From Streptomyces sp. MMG1533 (lineage in GTDB: Bacteria > Actinomycetota > Actinomycetes > Streptomycetales > Streptomycetaceae): a stretch of DNA of 49,806 nucleotides. A program made the translations under genes and the position numbers. This document shows, piece after piece, positions 41,478 through 49,806 of this stretch (its first letter is position 1; each line of letters opens with the position of its first letter). The notes beneath the pieces are model-generated. The model did not search any database and was not told the origin of the DNA. It saw only the letters and a program-made list of their open reading frames with translations. The DNA is taken from the NCBI RefSeq assembly GCF_001279775.1, contig NZ_LGDG01000264.1:1-49806 (forward strand). Reading direction: 5' to 3'.

Positions 41478-44150
41478 TCACAGGTGGAGTCGACCGGTGA
41501 GCATCGCCATGGCGAGTTCGACCCGTGAGCCCTGCCCCGTCCGTGAGAACAGTCTCGACAGCCGTCCCTCGACGCTCTTCTCGCTGGTCCTGAGGACCTT
41601 GGCGATCTGCCTGTTGGTCAGGCCCTCGGAGACGAGTACGGCGAGCAGCCGCTCGTTCTCCGCCGCGGTGGCCTGCCGCCCGGGCACCGCCACTCCGTGC
41701 GTGCGCATGACGGTACGCAGCCAGAACCGGGGCATCAGCGCGTCGAGTTCGCCGAGCATGGTGTAGGTGTCGCGCAGCATGGCCGGGTCGCCCATGCCGT
41801 AGCGGATCAGATGCGACAGTACGGAGCTCTCCTCCAGAGGCTGCCGCCGCTGCTGGGCCAGTCGCCGCGCGGCCCGCGCGGCGCCGTGGTCGGTGTGCAC
41901 GGCCGCGTGCAGGACGAGCCGGGTCATCTCGGCCCGCTCGGTGCCGAGCCGGCGGGCGACTCCCTCGACCTTGGCCAGGCACTCCTCCAGGACCTCGGGC
42001 CGGCCGACGTGCATCGCGACGTCGGCCACCCGCAGCCACAGCGTGTCGGTCCCCGCCACCACGCCGTCCGACTCGGCGCGGCACACGGCCGCCCGCAGCA
42101 GCGACCGCGCCTGTTCCACCTCTCCGCACACCAGTTCACGCAAAGCCTGGGCGGAAGCGAGCAGGTGAGGCAGCATCGGCTGCCTGGCGCCGGCCAGTGC
42201 GAGAAGTTCGCCCGCGCGGGTGAGCCTGCCGCTGCACACCAGCAGGACCGCCGCGTGGTGGTACATCGCGCTCTGCACGGCGTCGCAGGTGTGCACGCCG
42301 GTGACCGCACTCCGGCGCGCCAGGTCCATCGCTTCCCGCGGCCGCCCCCGGTGGAGGGCGATGAGCATCCGGCTGGGCAGGCCCAGCTGCCTCGGGCTCC
42401 TCCCCGTGTCGGCGAGCAGTTGTTCGGCTCGGCGGATCTCGCCCAGCGTCAGCAGCTCGGCGACCCGGGAGTGCACCTCGGCGGCCGTCGCCCCTCCCGC
42501 ACGGTGACGGGTGGGCAGGGTGGCCCTGCTGCGCTCCGTCCCGTCCCTGATGCCCAGCCACAGCTCCGCCGTCGAGGCCAGGAACTCGGCCTTCCACTCG
42601 GTCAACCCGCTCTGGTCGTGCCGCCGGACCGCCCCCAGGAGGTCACAGACCTCACGCCAGCGGCCGAGCAGCAGCAGGGCACATCCGCGGGCGACGGCAC
42701 GCTCCAGCGGCCCGCCCGCGCCGGGCTCCTGGAGCGTGCCGTCGGCCGCGATCTTTTCGAGCGTGGTGAGTTCGCCCGCCCGGTACAGGGCGGCCAGGTA
42801 CGCGAAGCAGACGTCGAGCAGCTGGTCCGGGCGCAGTTGGTCGCGGTGGGCCCGCAGGAGGAGCTGCAAGGAGCTCAGGCCCTCCTCGGACCTGCCCTGC
42901 GCCAGGCAGATCTTGGCGTGTTCCAGCAGCAGGCGGGGCCGCTCCACCTGGTCCGTGGTCAGATCGGCGGCGGCCCGCAGCCACCGCACGGCACGGTGGT
43001 CGTCGTACGCCTGGTCGCCGTTGTGGTGCGCCAACCGCTCGGCGGCGGCCAGCAGGTCGGTCCTCGCGCGCTCGGGTTCCACCAGTCTTCCCGCGGCCGC
43101 GATCTGCTCGGGAAGGTAGGAGGGATCGGCGCAGCTCGCGGTGCCCTGCCACAGCGCGGACACGGCGATCCGGGCCAGGCTCCGCCGCTCGTAGGGGCCG
43201 AGCGACGCCCCGACGGCGGCCCGGGCCAGCGGCAGCCGGTACTCCCAGGCGGAGTCCGACCGGCGGTAGCGCAGCACGCCGGCCTCTGCCAGCCGCGTGA
43301 GCAGGTCACGGGCTTCCTGCTCGGAGACGTCGAGAGCCTCGGCCGTCAGCCGTGGCACGGCCTCGCCGAGCGGGCCCAGCACGGCCACCGCCTTGGCGGC
43401 TTCCCAGACCGGGCCGTCCGCCTCACGGACGGGCAGCACCAGTTCGTCGATGGCGGACGGGCGAGGGTGGGAGTCGCCTCCCACGAGATGGGCGTGCCGG
43501 TCGACGACCCGGATGAGGCCCTGGTCCCGGGCGGTCCGAAGCACCGCGCGCGCCGCGGCGGGCCAGCCCCGGGTGAGGTGCCACACCCAGGCGACCAGGG
43601 CCGGTTCGGCCCTGGCCTCGATCTCGGCGGTGATCATGGCGCCGAGCCGGCGCGGCGACAGTGGGCGCAGGTTCACATGGTGGACCAGCCCGTCCCGCCG
43701 CAGCCGGCCGAACACCGCGGCGAACGCGGCGCGGGACGCCCGGGGCACGGGCAGCGTGACGCTGCACACGCAGCGCGTGTTCGTCCCATCCAGCTGCCGG
43801 GCCAGGCCTTCCAGCGAGAACAGCTCGTCCGGGGAGAGGCACTGGAGATGCCTGAGCACCAGTACCGTTCCGCGGTTCCCGCCCGCGACCGCGCGCCGGA
43901 GCAGCCGGTCGGACAGTTGAAATTTCGGTGAAGAATCAGCGAAGGAAATGCGCACCATTTCCGAGCCCGCCCCCAGGGCATCCGCGCTGAACTTCCTGTC
44001 GTGCAAGGACAGTTCATCGAAAACGGATCCGAGTTCCATGACGGAGGGACCGCTCACCACGACGAGTTTCGGGGATCCGGGCGCGCGGATGGCTGCGAGC
44101 GTTTCGACGGCAACGCGTTCGTAAGGCGGGACGCTATGCGCTGTGTGCAT
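41478..44150 (-). CDS. Large LuxR-type regulator with degenerate Walker A
   Basis: ATG 44150 gives 890 residues; the open frame further upstream is non-homologous and overlaps the divergent gene. The C-terminal 60 residues are a LuxR helix-turn-helix (LTNRQIAKVLRTSEKSVEGRLS). The middle is a long helical TPR-like region (WREVCDLLGAVRR, AGELLALAGARQ). The N-terminal ATPase-like part has LVVVSGPSVMELGS where LAL proteins have GxxGxGKT, so ATP binding may be lost. A Walker B-like VLVLRHLQCLS remains. It is head to head with another LAL gene, spaced 118 bp. Confidence 0.85.
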   Translation of the reverse strand: MHTAHSVPPYERVAVETLAAIRAPGSPKLVVVSGPSVMELGSVFDELSLHDRKFSADALGAGSEMVRISFADSSPKFQLSDRLLRRAVAGGNRGTVLVLRHLQCLSPDELFSLEGLARQLDGTNTRCVCSVTLPVPRASRAAFAAVFGRLRRDGLVHHVNLRPLSPRRLGAMITAEIEARAEPALVAWVWHLTRGWPAAARAVLRTARDQGLIRVVDRHAHLVGGDSHPRPSAIDELVLPVREADGPVWEAAKAVAVLGPLGEAVPRLTAEALDVSEQEARDLLTRLAEAGVLRYRRSDSAWEYRLPLARAAVGASLGPYERRSLARIAVSALWQGTASCADPSYLPEQIAAAGRLVEPERARTDLLAAAERLAHHNGDQAYDDHRAVRWLRAAADLTTDQVERPRLLLEHAKICLAQGRSEEGLSSLQLLLRAHRDQLRPDQLLDVCFAYLAALYRAGELTTLEKIAADGTLQEPGAGGPLERAVARGCALLLLGRWREVCDLLGAVRRHDQSGLTEWKAEFLASTAELWLGIRDGTERSRATLPTRHRAGGATAAEVHSRVAELLTLGEIRRAEQLLADTGRSPRQLGLPSRMLIALHRGRPREAMDLARRSAVTGVHTCDAVQSAMYHHAAVLLVCSGRLTRAGELLALAGARQPMLPHLLASAQALRELVCGEVEQARSLLRAAVCRAESDGVVAGTDTLWLRVADVAMHVGRPEVLEECLAKVEGVARRLGTERAEMTRLVLHAAVHTDHGAARAARRLAQQRRQPLEESSVLSHLIRYGMGDPAMLRDTYTMLGELDALMPRFWLRTVMRTHGVAVPGRQATAAENERLLAVLVSEGLTNRQIAKVLRTSEKSVEGRLSRLFSRTGQGSRVELAMAMLTGRLHL

Positions 44151-44268
44151 GAATCCTCGCTGGGTCACGGGGGTCAACCAGATGCTAGCGGGACGCGTCT
44201 GTCCGGCGAGGAGAGCCGATGGACGGCAGGGGAGGGCGGAAGTGGTGGTGCCGAGAGGGGGCCGAGCC

Positions 44269-46998
44269 ATGTGCGGCAGGGACGCGGAACTGTCGGCCGT
44301 CGACGAGGTGTCCGGGCGCCCGGCGCTGCTCCTCGTCCGTGGCCAGCCCGGCATGGGGAAAACGACCCTGCTGAGGGAAGTCCACCGCACCTGGCGCACC
44401 CGCGGCCCCGGCATCGTACGGATTCGCTGCTCTGCCGCCATTCCACGGTGGGACCTGTTCGGCGCGCGTGCGGTACTGAAAGCGTTCCGGAATGCCTTTC
44501 CCGACATCAGGGATTCCCCGCCGACCGACACGATGGCCGCGGTGAACCGGTTGTGCCGACCGGAAAGCTACGGCTCGGCCCGGGCACGGTCCGCCCTCTT
44601 CGCCGAACTGGTACGGCTTTTCGCGCACCTCGCCGGGAGCGCTCCCGGCGCCGTACTGATCGACGACGTGCACGCCGCTCCCGACCCCGCGCTCATCGTG
44701 GCCGCCGCCCACCGCGTCGGCTGCACGGTCGTGGCGACGTACCGCGAGGACGGGTGGGCCGGCGGGCCGACCCGTTCGGCCTCGCTGGGCACCTTCGCGG
44801 ACCGCGTAGTCGACCTGGGCCCCCTGCCGGACCACCGGATCGACGACCTGCTGGCCCACGCCGCCCCCGAACCGCTGGACGAGGCCGTGGCACCCGCGCT
44901 GCGCGCCGCGCTGGGCCCGCTGGCCGGAAACCCGGGCACCGTTGTGGACACCTTCGAGGCACTACGCCGCGAAGGCCGCCTCGTCCGGTTCCAGGGCCAC
45001 CTGTGCCTGAGCGACCCCGCGACCGAGCCGGCGCTGCCCCCCGGCCACGCCCTGGTGCGGCGGGTCGCGGAGTGCGGTGGCACCGGCAGGCAGCTGCTCG
45101 CGCTGACCGCCTCGGCCGGCCGCTTCTCCATGGACGACCTCCCGGACTTCGCCGCGGCCACCGGCCACGATCTCGCCGCCTGCGGCCATACCGTGGACCG
45201 TCTCGTCACCGCCGGCGCTCTGGTGTGCGACGACAGCGGGGTACTGCGCGTCTCCTGCCCCGCGCTGGTCCCCGCCGTACTGCCCGGCACGGCCCGCGAG
45301 GAGGCGGCCGAGGTGCACCGCGCGCTCGCCGTACACCTGCTGCGGGGCGACCGCACACCGGCGCCGGACCCGATGGTGGAGCACGTCGCGCTCGCCGGCT
45401 CCGCGCTGCCGGCCACCCCCTCCGTCGTACCGCTCCTGGAGCGCGAGGCCGCCCGGGCCCTCGCGACGTGCCCCGTCCGGGCCGCCCGCTGGTACCGGGC
45501 CGCCCTGCGCCACTGCGAGCCCGGTGACCCGGCCGGCTCCCGCATCCTCGCCACCCTGTTGCCGCTGCTGGTGCGGTCGGGCGACTACGCGGGACTCGCC
45601 GAGGCCGTGGCCGAAGGGGTGCGCGCCGACGGTGGCGGTCCCGAGCCCGGGAAGTCGGCGGCGTACGCGGCGCTGGCCGCCGTCCACACCGGGCGTCCGG
45701 TGCCGGCTCCGGTGCACGAGGCCCTGGCCGGCGACCCGGCGGCCGACGGCGCGCTGGAGTTCGCCGCCCGCTGGTTCACCGGCCGGGAACCGCTCCGGGC
45801 GAGCGAGGCCGAGTCCGTCTTCGCCTGCCTGCGCCCGGACGTTCCCGCCGCGGACGAGCCCTTCGAGGACGACCCGCCCGGCACCGACGCGACCGGCACG
45901 GACACGACCGACGGCGACACGCACGCCACCGACACGCACGGCACCGACACGACCGACGGTGACACGACCGAGGGCGACCGCTTCGATCCGGTGGCACTCT
46001 TCCGGCGGGTGCTCGGGCCCGCGGTCTACGGCGACCCGGTCACCGGCCCGCTGGCGGCCTACGCCCGCATCATGCGGGACTACCGGCACGGGAGCTGGGC
46101 CGGCATCCCGGCCGAGGCCCGCGCACTCGAACTGGCGGGCCCGCTCCACACCCCCGTCGACCACGCCGTCCGCCTGATCGCAGCGGAGGTGTACTCGGCC
46201 CTGGGCGACTTCGAGCGGAGCGCCGCGTGGTGGGAACTGACGGGGGACGACTGCCCGTTGCCCGCGCTGCGCACCTGGGCCGCCATGGGCCTCGCCTACC
46301 GGAGCGGGGACTGGGAGCGGGCCCGGAAACTGGGCTGGGCGTACTGCGAAGGGTCGACGGAACAGGCCGACGAGGGACGCATGGCGGGCATCGGCTGGCT
46401 GCTGTGCCGGCTCGCGTTCGTCGAGCGGAACGGCGGCGGTCGTCAGAAGCTGCTGCCCCGCCTGCGGGCCGAAACGGAACGGTGGCACGCCCGACTGGGC
46501 GGAACGGCGCTACAAGCGACCGCGCTCATCGTCCGCGCGCTCGACGAGCGCGACGTCGCCATCGCGCACAAGGCGGTGGAGTTCACACGCGCGCGCGGGG
46601 ACCGGAGCGAGCTGATGCGGGCGTGCATGACCGCCGCGTGCCTGGCCGACGATCCGCGGCCCTGGTTCCAGGAGGCCCACGAGATCGCCCGGAGCCTCGG
46701 CGACGACCTCCAGCGGACGACGATCACGGAGTCGATGCGGGCATCCGGCGTGGCCCCGCCTGACGACCACACCGGCCGCACCGGCCCCGCCGCCCTGTCC
46801 GGCCTCGAAGGGCCCATCTCCGCCCTGGTCGGGCGGGGCCTGACCAACCGGCAGGTCGCGAGGGAACTCGGGGTGAGCGAGAAGACCGTAGAGAACAACC
46901 TCACCCAGGTGTTCGCGAAGACGGGCTGCCGCTCACGGCTGGACCTGGCGCTGGCCGTGATGGAGGGCCGCCTCGCCGCGTTCCTCCCGCGTTCGTGA
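44269..46998 (+). CDS. Large LAL-family LuxR-type regulator
   Basis: ATG 44269 follows AGAGGGGG; GTG codons a few positions upstream are also possible. The 909-residue protein has an intact Walker A (RGQPGMGKTTLL, about 25-34), Walker B (AVLIDDVHAAP), a winged-helix and TPR-like region, and a C-terminal LuxR helix-turn-helix (LTNRQVARELGVSEKTVENNL). Near the middle is a low-complexity linker of Thr/Asp/Gly (DTTDGDT repeated). LAL proteins activate secondary metabolite or sugar genes on binding an effector and ATP. It may act with, or against, the degenerate divergent neighbour. Confidence 0.87.
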   Translation: MCGRDAELSAVDEVSGRPALLLVRGQPGMGKTTLLREVHRTWRTRGPGIVRIRCSAAIPRWDLFGARAVLKAFRNAFPDIRDSPPTDTMAAVNRLCRPESYGSARARSALFAELVRLFAHLAGSAPGAVLIDDVHAAPDPALIVAAAHRVGCTVVATYREDGWAGGPTRSASLGTFADRVVDLGPLPDHRIDDLLAHAAPEPLDEAVAPALRAALGPLAGNPGTVVDTFEALRREGRLVRFQGHLCLSDPATEPALPPGHALVRRVAECGGTGRQLLALTASAGRFSMDDLPDFAAATGHDLAACGHTVDRLVTAGALVCDDSGVLRVSCPALVPAVLPGTAREEAAEVHRALAVHLLRGDRTPAPDPMVEHVALAGSALPATPSVVPLLEREAARALATCPVRAARWYRAALRHCEPGDPAGSRILATLLPLLVRSGDYAGLAEAVAEGVRADGGGPEPGKSAAYAALAAVHTGRPVPAPVHEALAGDPAADGALEFAARWFTGREPLRASEAESVFACLRPDVPAADEPFEDDPPGTDATGTDTTDGDTHATDTHGTDTTDGDTTEGDRFDPVALFRRVLGPAVYGDPVTGPLAAYARIMRDYRHGSWAGIPAEARALELAGPLHTPVDHAVRLIAAEVYSALGDFERSAAWWELTGDDCPLPALRTWAAMGLAYRSGDWERARKLGWAYCEGSTEQADEGRMAGIGWLLCRLAFVERNGGGRQKLLPRLRAETERWHARLGGTALQATALIVRALDERDVAIAHKAVEFTRARGDRSELMRACMTAACLADDPRPWFQEAHEIARSLGDDLQRTTITESMRASGVAPPDDHTGRTGPAALSGLEGPISALVGRGLTNRQVARELGVSEKTVENNLTQVFAKTGCRSRLDLALAVMEGRLAAFLPRS

Positions 46999-47579
46999 GG
47001 GATTCCCCCCGGGAAGAGGCCGTGCTCTCTGACCAGGAGGTCCAGTCCACCAGGATGTCCCCAGAGGCGCCCCTTCCGCCTCACGGCACGTCCAGCACAC
47101 CAGCACGGAGGTACGGCATGACCCCCCACACAACGCCGCGCAGCACGACGACGAAGCGGGCGCCCCTGAAGTAGTACGGGCCGCAGCCCGCGCCATGTTC
47201 GCCGGCCTGACGGCCACCCTCGTACAGGCCGCCGGCTCAGTGCTCGGACGACCCGCGTAGCGGCTCGCTTTCGACCACGCCGGCCCCGCCGCCCCCGTCC
47301 AGGACCAGACGGTGAAGACCAGCGGCCGGGCGAAGCCTGCGACAGCCCCATCGGCGTCATCGACCCGATGGCCTTCCGTTCCCTTGCATCCCCAGGCCGG
47401 TCGGCCGGTCCGCGCTCGGTCGAGCCCGCGGACCCGACCCGGCGATCAACTTCTGTACCCCGACGGGGAGTTCCCCGCCGGAGCGGAGCTCTGCCCCGTT
47501 CCGGCGACGTGCGGCTCTTCGCGCAACCGGTTCCCCCACTCTCACACCTTCGGGCTTCCCGCCCCCAGAAAGGAAGACC
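46999..47579. other. Gene-poor interval with decayed small frames
   Basis: This 581-bp gap shows no intact gene. It begins after the LAL stop and contains several short Thr/Pro/Arg-rich frames, including the relic at 47118. The last part before 47580 has only the ribosome site AAAGGAAG. Confidence 0.5.
47118..47260 (+). pseudogene. Possible frameshifted relative of the 55-residue protein
   Basis: After GGAGGT, ATG 47118 starts MTPHTTPRSTTTKRAPLK and stops; a second frame continues with VVRAAARAMFAGLTATLVQA and a basic end. Start and end recall the MPHTT… and LVTLF… parts of the protein at 41082. Joined by a frameshift they would make a similar small protein, but the match is short. Confidence 0.25.
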
Positions 47580-48461
47580 ATGAAAGACAGGGCCAAGGTC
47601 GAGGACCTGCTCGTCGCGTCGGATCTGCAGGTGCAGACCTCGGAGACCGCGTGGAAGCACGTCAGGGCCGAGTACGTCGACATCATCGACGACATCCTCG
47701 CGACGCTGGCACCCAGCGGACCCTACGCGTACACCGTCAGCCCCTCGGTCGAGGAGGGCAAGGAACTCCCGACCCAGCGCATCGTCACGACGTTCGACGA
47801 GATCGCCGCTTCCTACCGTGGCATGCACCGGTTCGCCGCCGTGGTGGCGATCCGTCCCGTGGCGGAGATCAACGCCTCCTGGTACACCTTCGTCAGCGGC
47901 CGCGGCCGCGGGCGCCTCAAGCAGACCGGCGAGGAGAGCGAGCGGCCGGTCGTCGTGATCTTCCCGACGATGGGCTCCGAGGGCATCACCGGCGAGCTGT
48001 TCTGGGGCCGGACCCAGCAGGGCAGCATGCCGGGAGACCCTGCCGACGGGGTGCTGGCCAGCCGGTACGCCGTGGCAGAGCTGCACGAGACCCTGCTCGA
48101 CGCGTATCGCAAGGGCGATGTCGACGCGATCGTCGAGAAGGCTCACCCCGAGATCCAGGGGGGCGTGCGTGACTACGTGTCGCATTCCGGGACCCTGCCC
48201 GAGATGCACACCAAGGACGACCTGCGGGCCCACCTCGAGGCCTTCTACGCGGAGTACTCCGTCCGCTCGATCGAGGTCGTCAACCAGCACTTCGACGACT
48301 GGTTCTTCTTCCACGAGCTGCGGTGGACGGTCGAGGCACGGCGCGGCCCGAACGCCGGAGCCTGCTTCCGCTACCACACCGCCGAGTACGCCGAGGTGTC
48401 GGCCGCCGGACTCGTCGTCGCGCACATCGGTCACGGCACGGACCAGATCAAGCTCGGCTGA
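47580..48461 (+). CDS. SnoaL/NTF2-like domain protein
   Basis: ATG 47580 follows AAAGGAAG. The 293-residue cytoplasmic protein has an N-terminal part of unknown type (about 1-150, with a YAYTVSPSVEEGKEL strand) and a C-terminal SnoaL/NTF2-like cone (about 165-290: LLDAYRKGDVDAIVEKAHPE, LRAHLEAFYAEYSVRSIEVV, FFFHELRWTVEARRG). Such domains bind small molecules or catalyse simple isomerisations. It precedes an SDR and an alcohol dehydrogenase, so a role in a small-molecule pathway is likely; the substrate is unknown. Confidence 0.75.
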   Translation: MKDRAKVEDLLVASDLQVQTSETAWKHVRAEYVDIIDDILATLAPSGPYAYTVSPSVEEGKELPTQRIVTTFDEIAASYRGMHRFAAVVAIRPVAEINASWYTFVSGRGRGRLKQTGEESERPVVVIFPTMGSEGITGELFWGRTQQGSMPGDPADGVLASRYAVAELHETLLDAYRKGDVDAIVEKAHPEIQGGVRDYVSHSGTLPEMHTKDDLRAHLEAFYAEYSVRSIEVVNQHFDDWFFFHELRWTVEARRGPNAGACFRYHTAEYAEVSAAGLVVAHIGHGTDQIKLG

Positions 48462-48566
48462 TCCGGCTTCCGGACCGCAGTCACCACCCCGCAGACCGGG
48501 GGCGCCCTGAGCGGAGGCCGTCCCCGCCGCGCCGGAACCCGTGGGGACGGGGCACGGCGCTCCCTT

Positions 48567-48612
48567 CGGGTCCGGCGGCCGGGACAACTCCCCTGTCCCG
48601 CCGCCGGACCCG
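48567..48612. terminator. Hairpin between SnoaL-like and SDR genes
   Basis: A 19-bp stem (CGGGTCCGGCGGC plus GGGACA, one bulged C) with a 7-nt loop separates this gene from the SDR, so the SDR probably has its own promoter or is read through. Confidence 0.8.
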
Positions 48613-48647
48613 AGGCAGACACAGCCGGCCGAGAAGGAGCACCCACC

Positions 48648-49382
48648 ATGAGCACCGGTCTTCACGAGCGCAGCGTCGTCGTCACCGGCGCCGGGTCGGA
48701 CGTCGGCCGGGCCGCGGCCGTGCGGTTCGCGCGAGAGGGCGCCCACGTGCTGGTCGCCGACCCGAGACGGGCGGGCGCCGAAGAGACCGTCAAGGCCGTC
48801 GCGGACGTGGGAGGCACCGCCCTCGCGGTCATCGGCGACCTCAGCGACCAGCAGGTCGTGGACCAGGTCGTCGACACCGCCGTCGATGCCTTCGGCGGCG
48901 TGGACGTCCTCGTGCACCACTCCGGGCTCATGGGGTGGATGTCGGCCCTCGGCGAGACCGACGACGCCGAGTGGTACCGCGTCGTCGAGGTCAACCTGAC
49001 AGCGCCGTTCCTGCTGACCCGCGCCGTACTGCCGCACATGCTGGCCGCGGAGCGCGGCTCGATCGTCTTCACCGTCTCCGGGACCGGCCTGCGCGGCGCC
49101 GCCGGAGCGGCCTGCGCCGCCTCCAAGCACGGCGTCATCGGGCTGGTCGGATCTCTCGCCACGGCCTACCTCGGCGCCGGCATCCGCGCCAACGCCGTCG
49201 CCTCCGGCGACACCACCACCGCCGAGAGCCAGGCCGCCACCATCGTCTTCCTCGCCTCCGCCGCCGCCGACGGCATCAACGGCGCCGTCCTGCCCGTCGA
49301 CGACGGCTGGTCCGGCGTCGGCGACTTCCTTCCCACCTGTATCCAGCAGCCTCTGAAAGCGAGTTCCTCATGGCCACGATGA
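48648..49382 (+). CDS. Short-chain dehydrogenase/reductase lacking the catalytic Tyr
   Basis: ATG 48648 follows GAGAAGGAG. The 244-residue protein has the SDR nucleotide-binding motif TGAGSDVG (13-20), structural Asn 116 (VNLTAP) and catalytic Ser 144, with Lys 160. The Tyr of the YxxxK pair is replaced by Cys 156 (ACAASK), and the NNAG-type motif is HHSG. After NAVASGD the substrate-binding loop is very short compared with typical members. Oxidoreductase activity is therefore doubtful; a binding or regulatory role, or an altered reaction, is possible. The stop overlaps the start of the next gene by 13 bp. Confidence 0.8.
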   Translation: MSTGLHERSVVVTGAGSDVGRAAAVRFAREGAHVLVADPRRAGAEETVKAVADVGGTALAVIGDLSDQQVVDQVVDTAVDAFGGVDVLVHHSGLMGWMSALGETDDAEWYRVVEVNLTAPFLLTRAVLPHMLAAERGSIVFTVSGTGLRGAAGAACAASKHGVIGLVGSLATAYLGAGIRANAVASGDTTTAESQAATIVFLASAAADGINGAVLPVDDGWSGVGDFLPTCIQQPLKASSSWPR

Positions 49383-49806
49383 AGTGTGTGCAGACCGGTG
49401 CCGTCGGCAAGGTCGACGTGGTGGACGTCGAGCGCCCGGTGCCCGGACCGAAGGACGCCCTGGTACGGATCCGGGCGTGCGGCATCTGCGGCACCGACGT
49501 GACCTTCCTGCACATGGGCGGCATGCCGGCCCGCGCACACGCGGGCGGCGAACTGGTCCCCGTGGCCCTGGGTCACGAGCCGGCGGGCGAGATCGTCGAG
49601 GTGGGCGCCGAGGTCACCGACCTCAAGGTGGGCGACCGCGTGGTCGTCAACCCGCAGGACGCCCCGAGCGGCATCATCGGCTGCGGCGGCAAGTACGGCG
49701 GCATGAGCGAGTACCTGCTCATCGAGAACGCCGAGGTCGGCAAGAGCGTCGCGGTCTTCCCCGACCACGTGCCCTTCGCCGTCGCCGCCCTCAACGAGCC
49801 GATGGC
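49370..49806 (+). CDS. Zinc-dependent medium-chain alcohol dehydrogenase, partial
   Basis: ATG 49370 lies inside the 3' end of the SDR gene; the window ends within this gene. The visible 145 residues are the GroES-like catalytic half: CGICGTD (catalytic zinc Cys), GHEPAGEIVEVG (zinc His and Glu) and VGDRVVVNPQ. The Cys4 structural-zinc loop is not present; a GCGGKYGG stretch stands there. It resembles butanediol or polyol dehydrogenases. Overlap with the SDR gene implies co-translation. Confidence 0.85.
   Translation, partial: MATMKCVQTGAVGKVDVVDVERPVPGPKDALVRIRACGICGTDVTFLHMGGMPARAHAGGELVPVALGHEPAGEIVEVGAEVTDLKVGDRVVVNPQDAPSGIIGCGGKYGGMSEYLLIENAEVGKSVAVFPDHVPFAVAALNEPM

Noticed and set aside
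46443..49130. 895-codon minus-strand open frame
   Set aside because: Spans three well-supported plus-strand genes and an intergenic gap, with no recognisable domain.
1..49806. CRISPR arrays, tRNA or rRNA genes, insertion sequences, attachment sites
   Set aside because: No spaced direct repeats of CRISPR type, no cloverleaf with acceptor/T-loop motifs, no transposase or integrase motifs were seen.

Overview
The base composition (very high G+C, third-position G/C bias), GTG/TTG starts, the many lipoproteins and secreted hydrolases, and the SpoIIE phosphatase, LAL-type LuxR regulators and Ser/Thr kinase all point to a Streptomyces (or very close actinomycete) chromosome, in an accessory, exo-enzyme-rich region. 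All calls come from reading the sequence; no database search was possible.

Layout. 0.1-1.7 kb: secreted exo-beta-1,3-galactanase-like GH43 with a CBM13. 1.8-4.3 kb (minus): a transmembrane Ser/Thr kinase and a translationally coupled membrane partner with a related ectodomain. 4.7-7.1 kb: serine hydrolase of the DD-peptidase/class C beta-lactamase fold and a duplicated-domain lipoprotein. 7.4-16.7 kb: first sugar locus, with a LacI regulator, a secreted GH93-like exo-arabinanase, and a minus-strand CUT1 ABC transporter (binding protein, two permeases) plus GH3 glycosidase. Three copies of the palindrome CGAAA-N3-TTTCG (one before the GH93 gene, two before the transporter operon) suggest one regulon. 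16.9-21.5 kb: an orphan barstar, a lipoprotein/response regulator/histidine kinase operon resembling CseA-CseB-CseC without an adjacent sigE, then a secreted barnase-like ribonuclease with its own barstar. 21.8-25.9 kb: two secreted proteins with the same tachylectin-like propeller, one fused to an NlpC/P60 peptidase and one to a transglycosylase-like domain, with small secreted proteins between and beside them. 26.0-27.4 kb: TrmB/LuxR-type regulator and a xanthine dehydrogenase relic. 27.4-38.1 kb: second sugar locus, with a Tat-exported GH97, a LacI regulator, a second CUT1 transporter, a cytoplasmic GH43-like enzyme and a secreted parallel beta-helix protein with two C-terminal carbohydrate-binding-like repeats. 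38.2-41.3 kb: PAS-GAF-PP2C-HATPase phosphatase, two 19-bp MarR-like palindromes and two tiny genes. 41.5-47.0 kb: two very large LuxR-type regulators head to head, one without a recognisable Walker A. 47.6-49.8 kb: a SnoaL/NTF2-like protein, an SDR lacking the catalytic Tyr, and the start of a zinc alcohol dehydrogenase running off the window.

Together, the two sugar loci look like a plant polysaccharide (arabinan, arabinogalactan, pectin side-chain) utilisation region: exported enzymes release short sugars, lipoprotein-dependent ABC importers take them up, and intracellular glycosidases finish the job under local LacI control. The middle of the window concerns the cell envelope: kinase and two-component sensing, peptidoglycan hydrolases, and a ribonuclease with immunity proteins.
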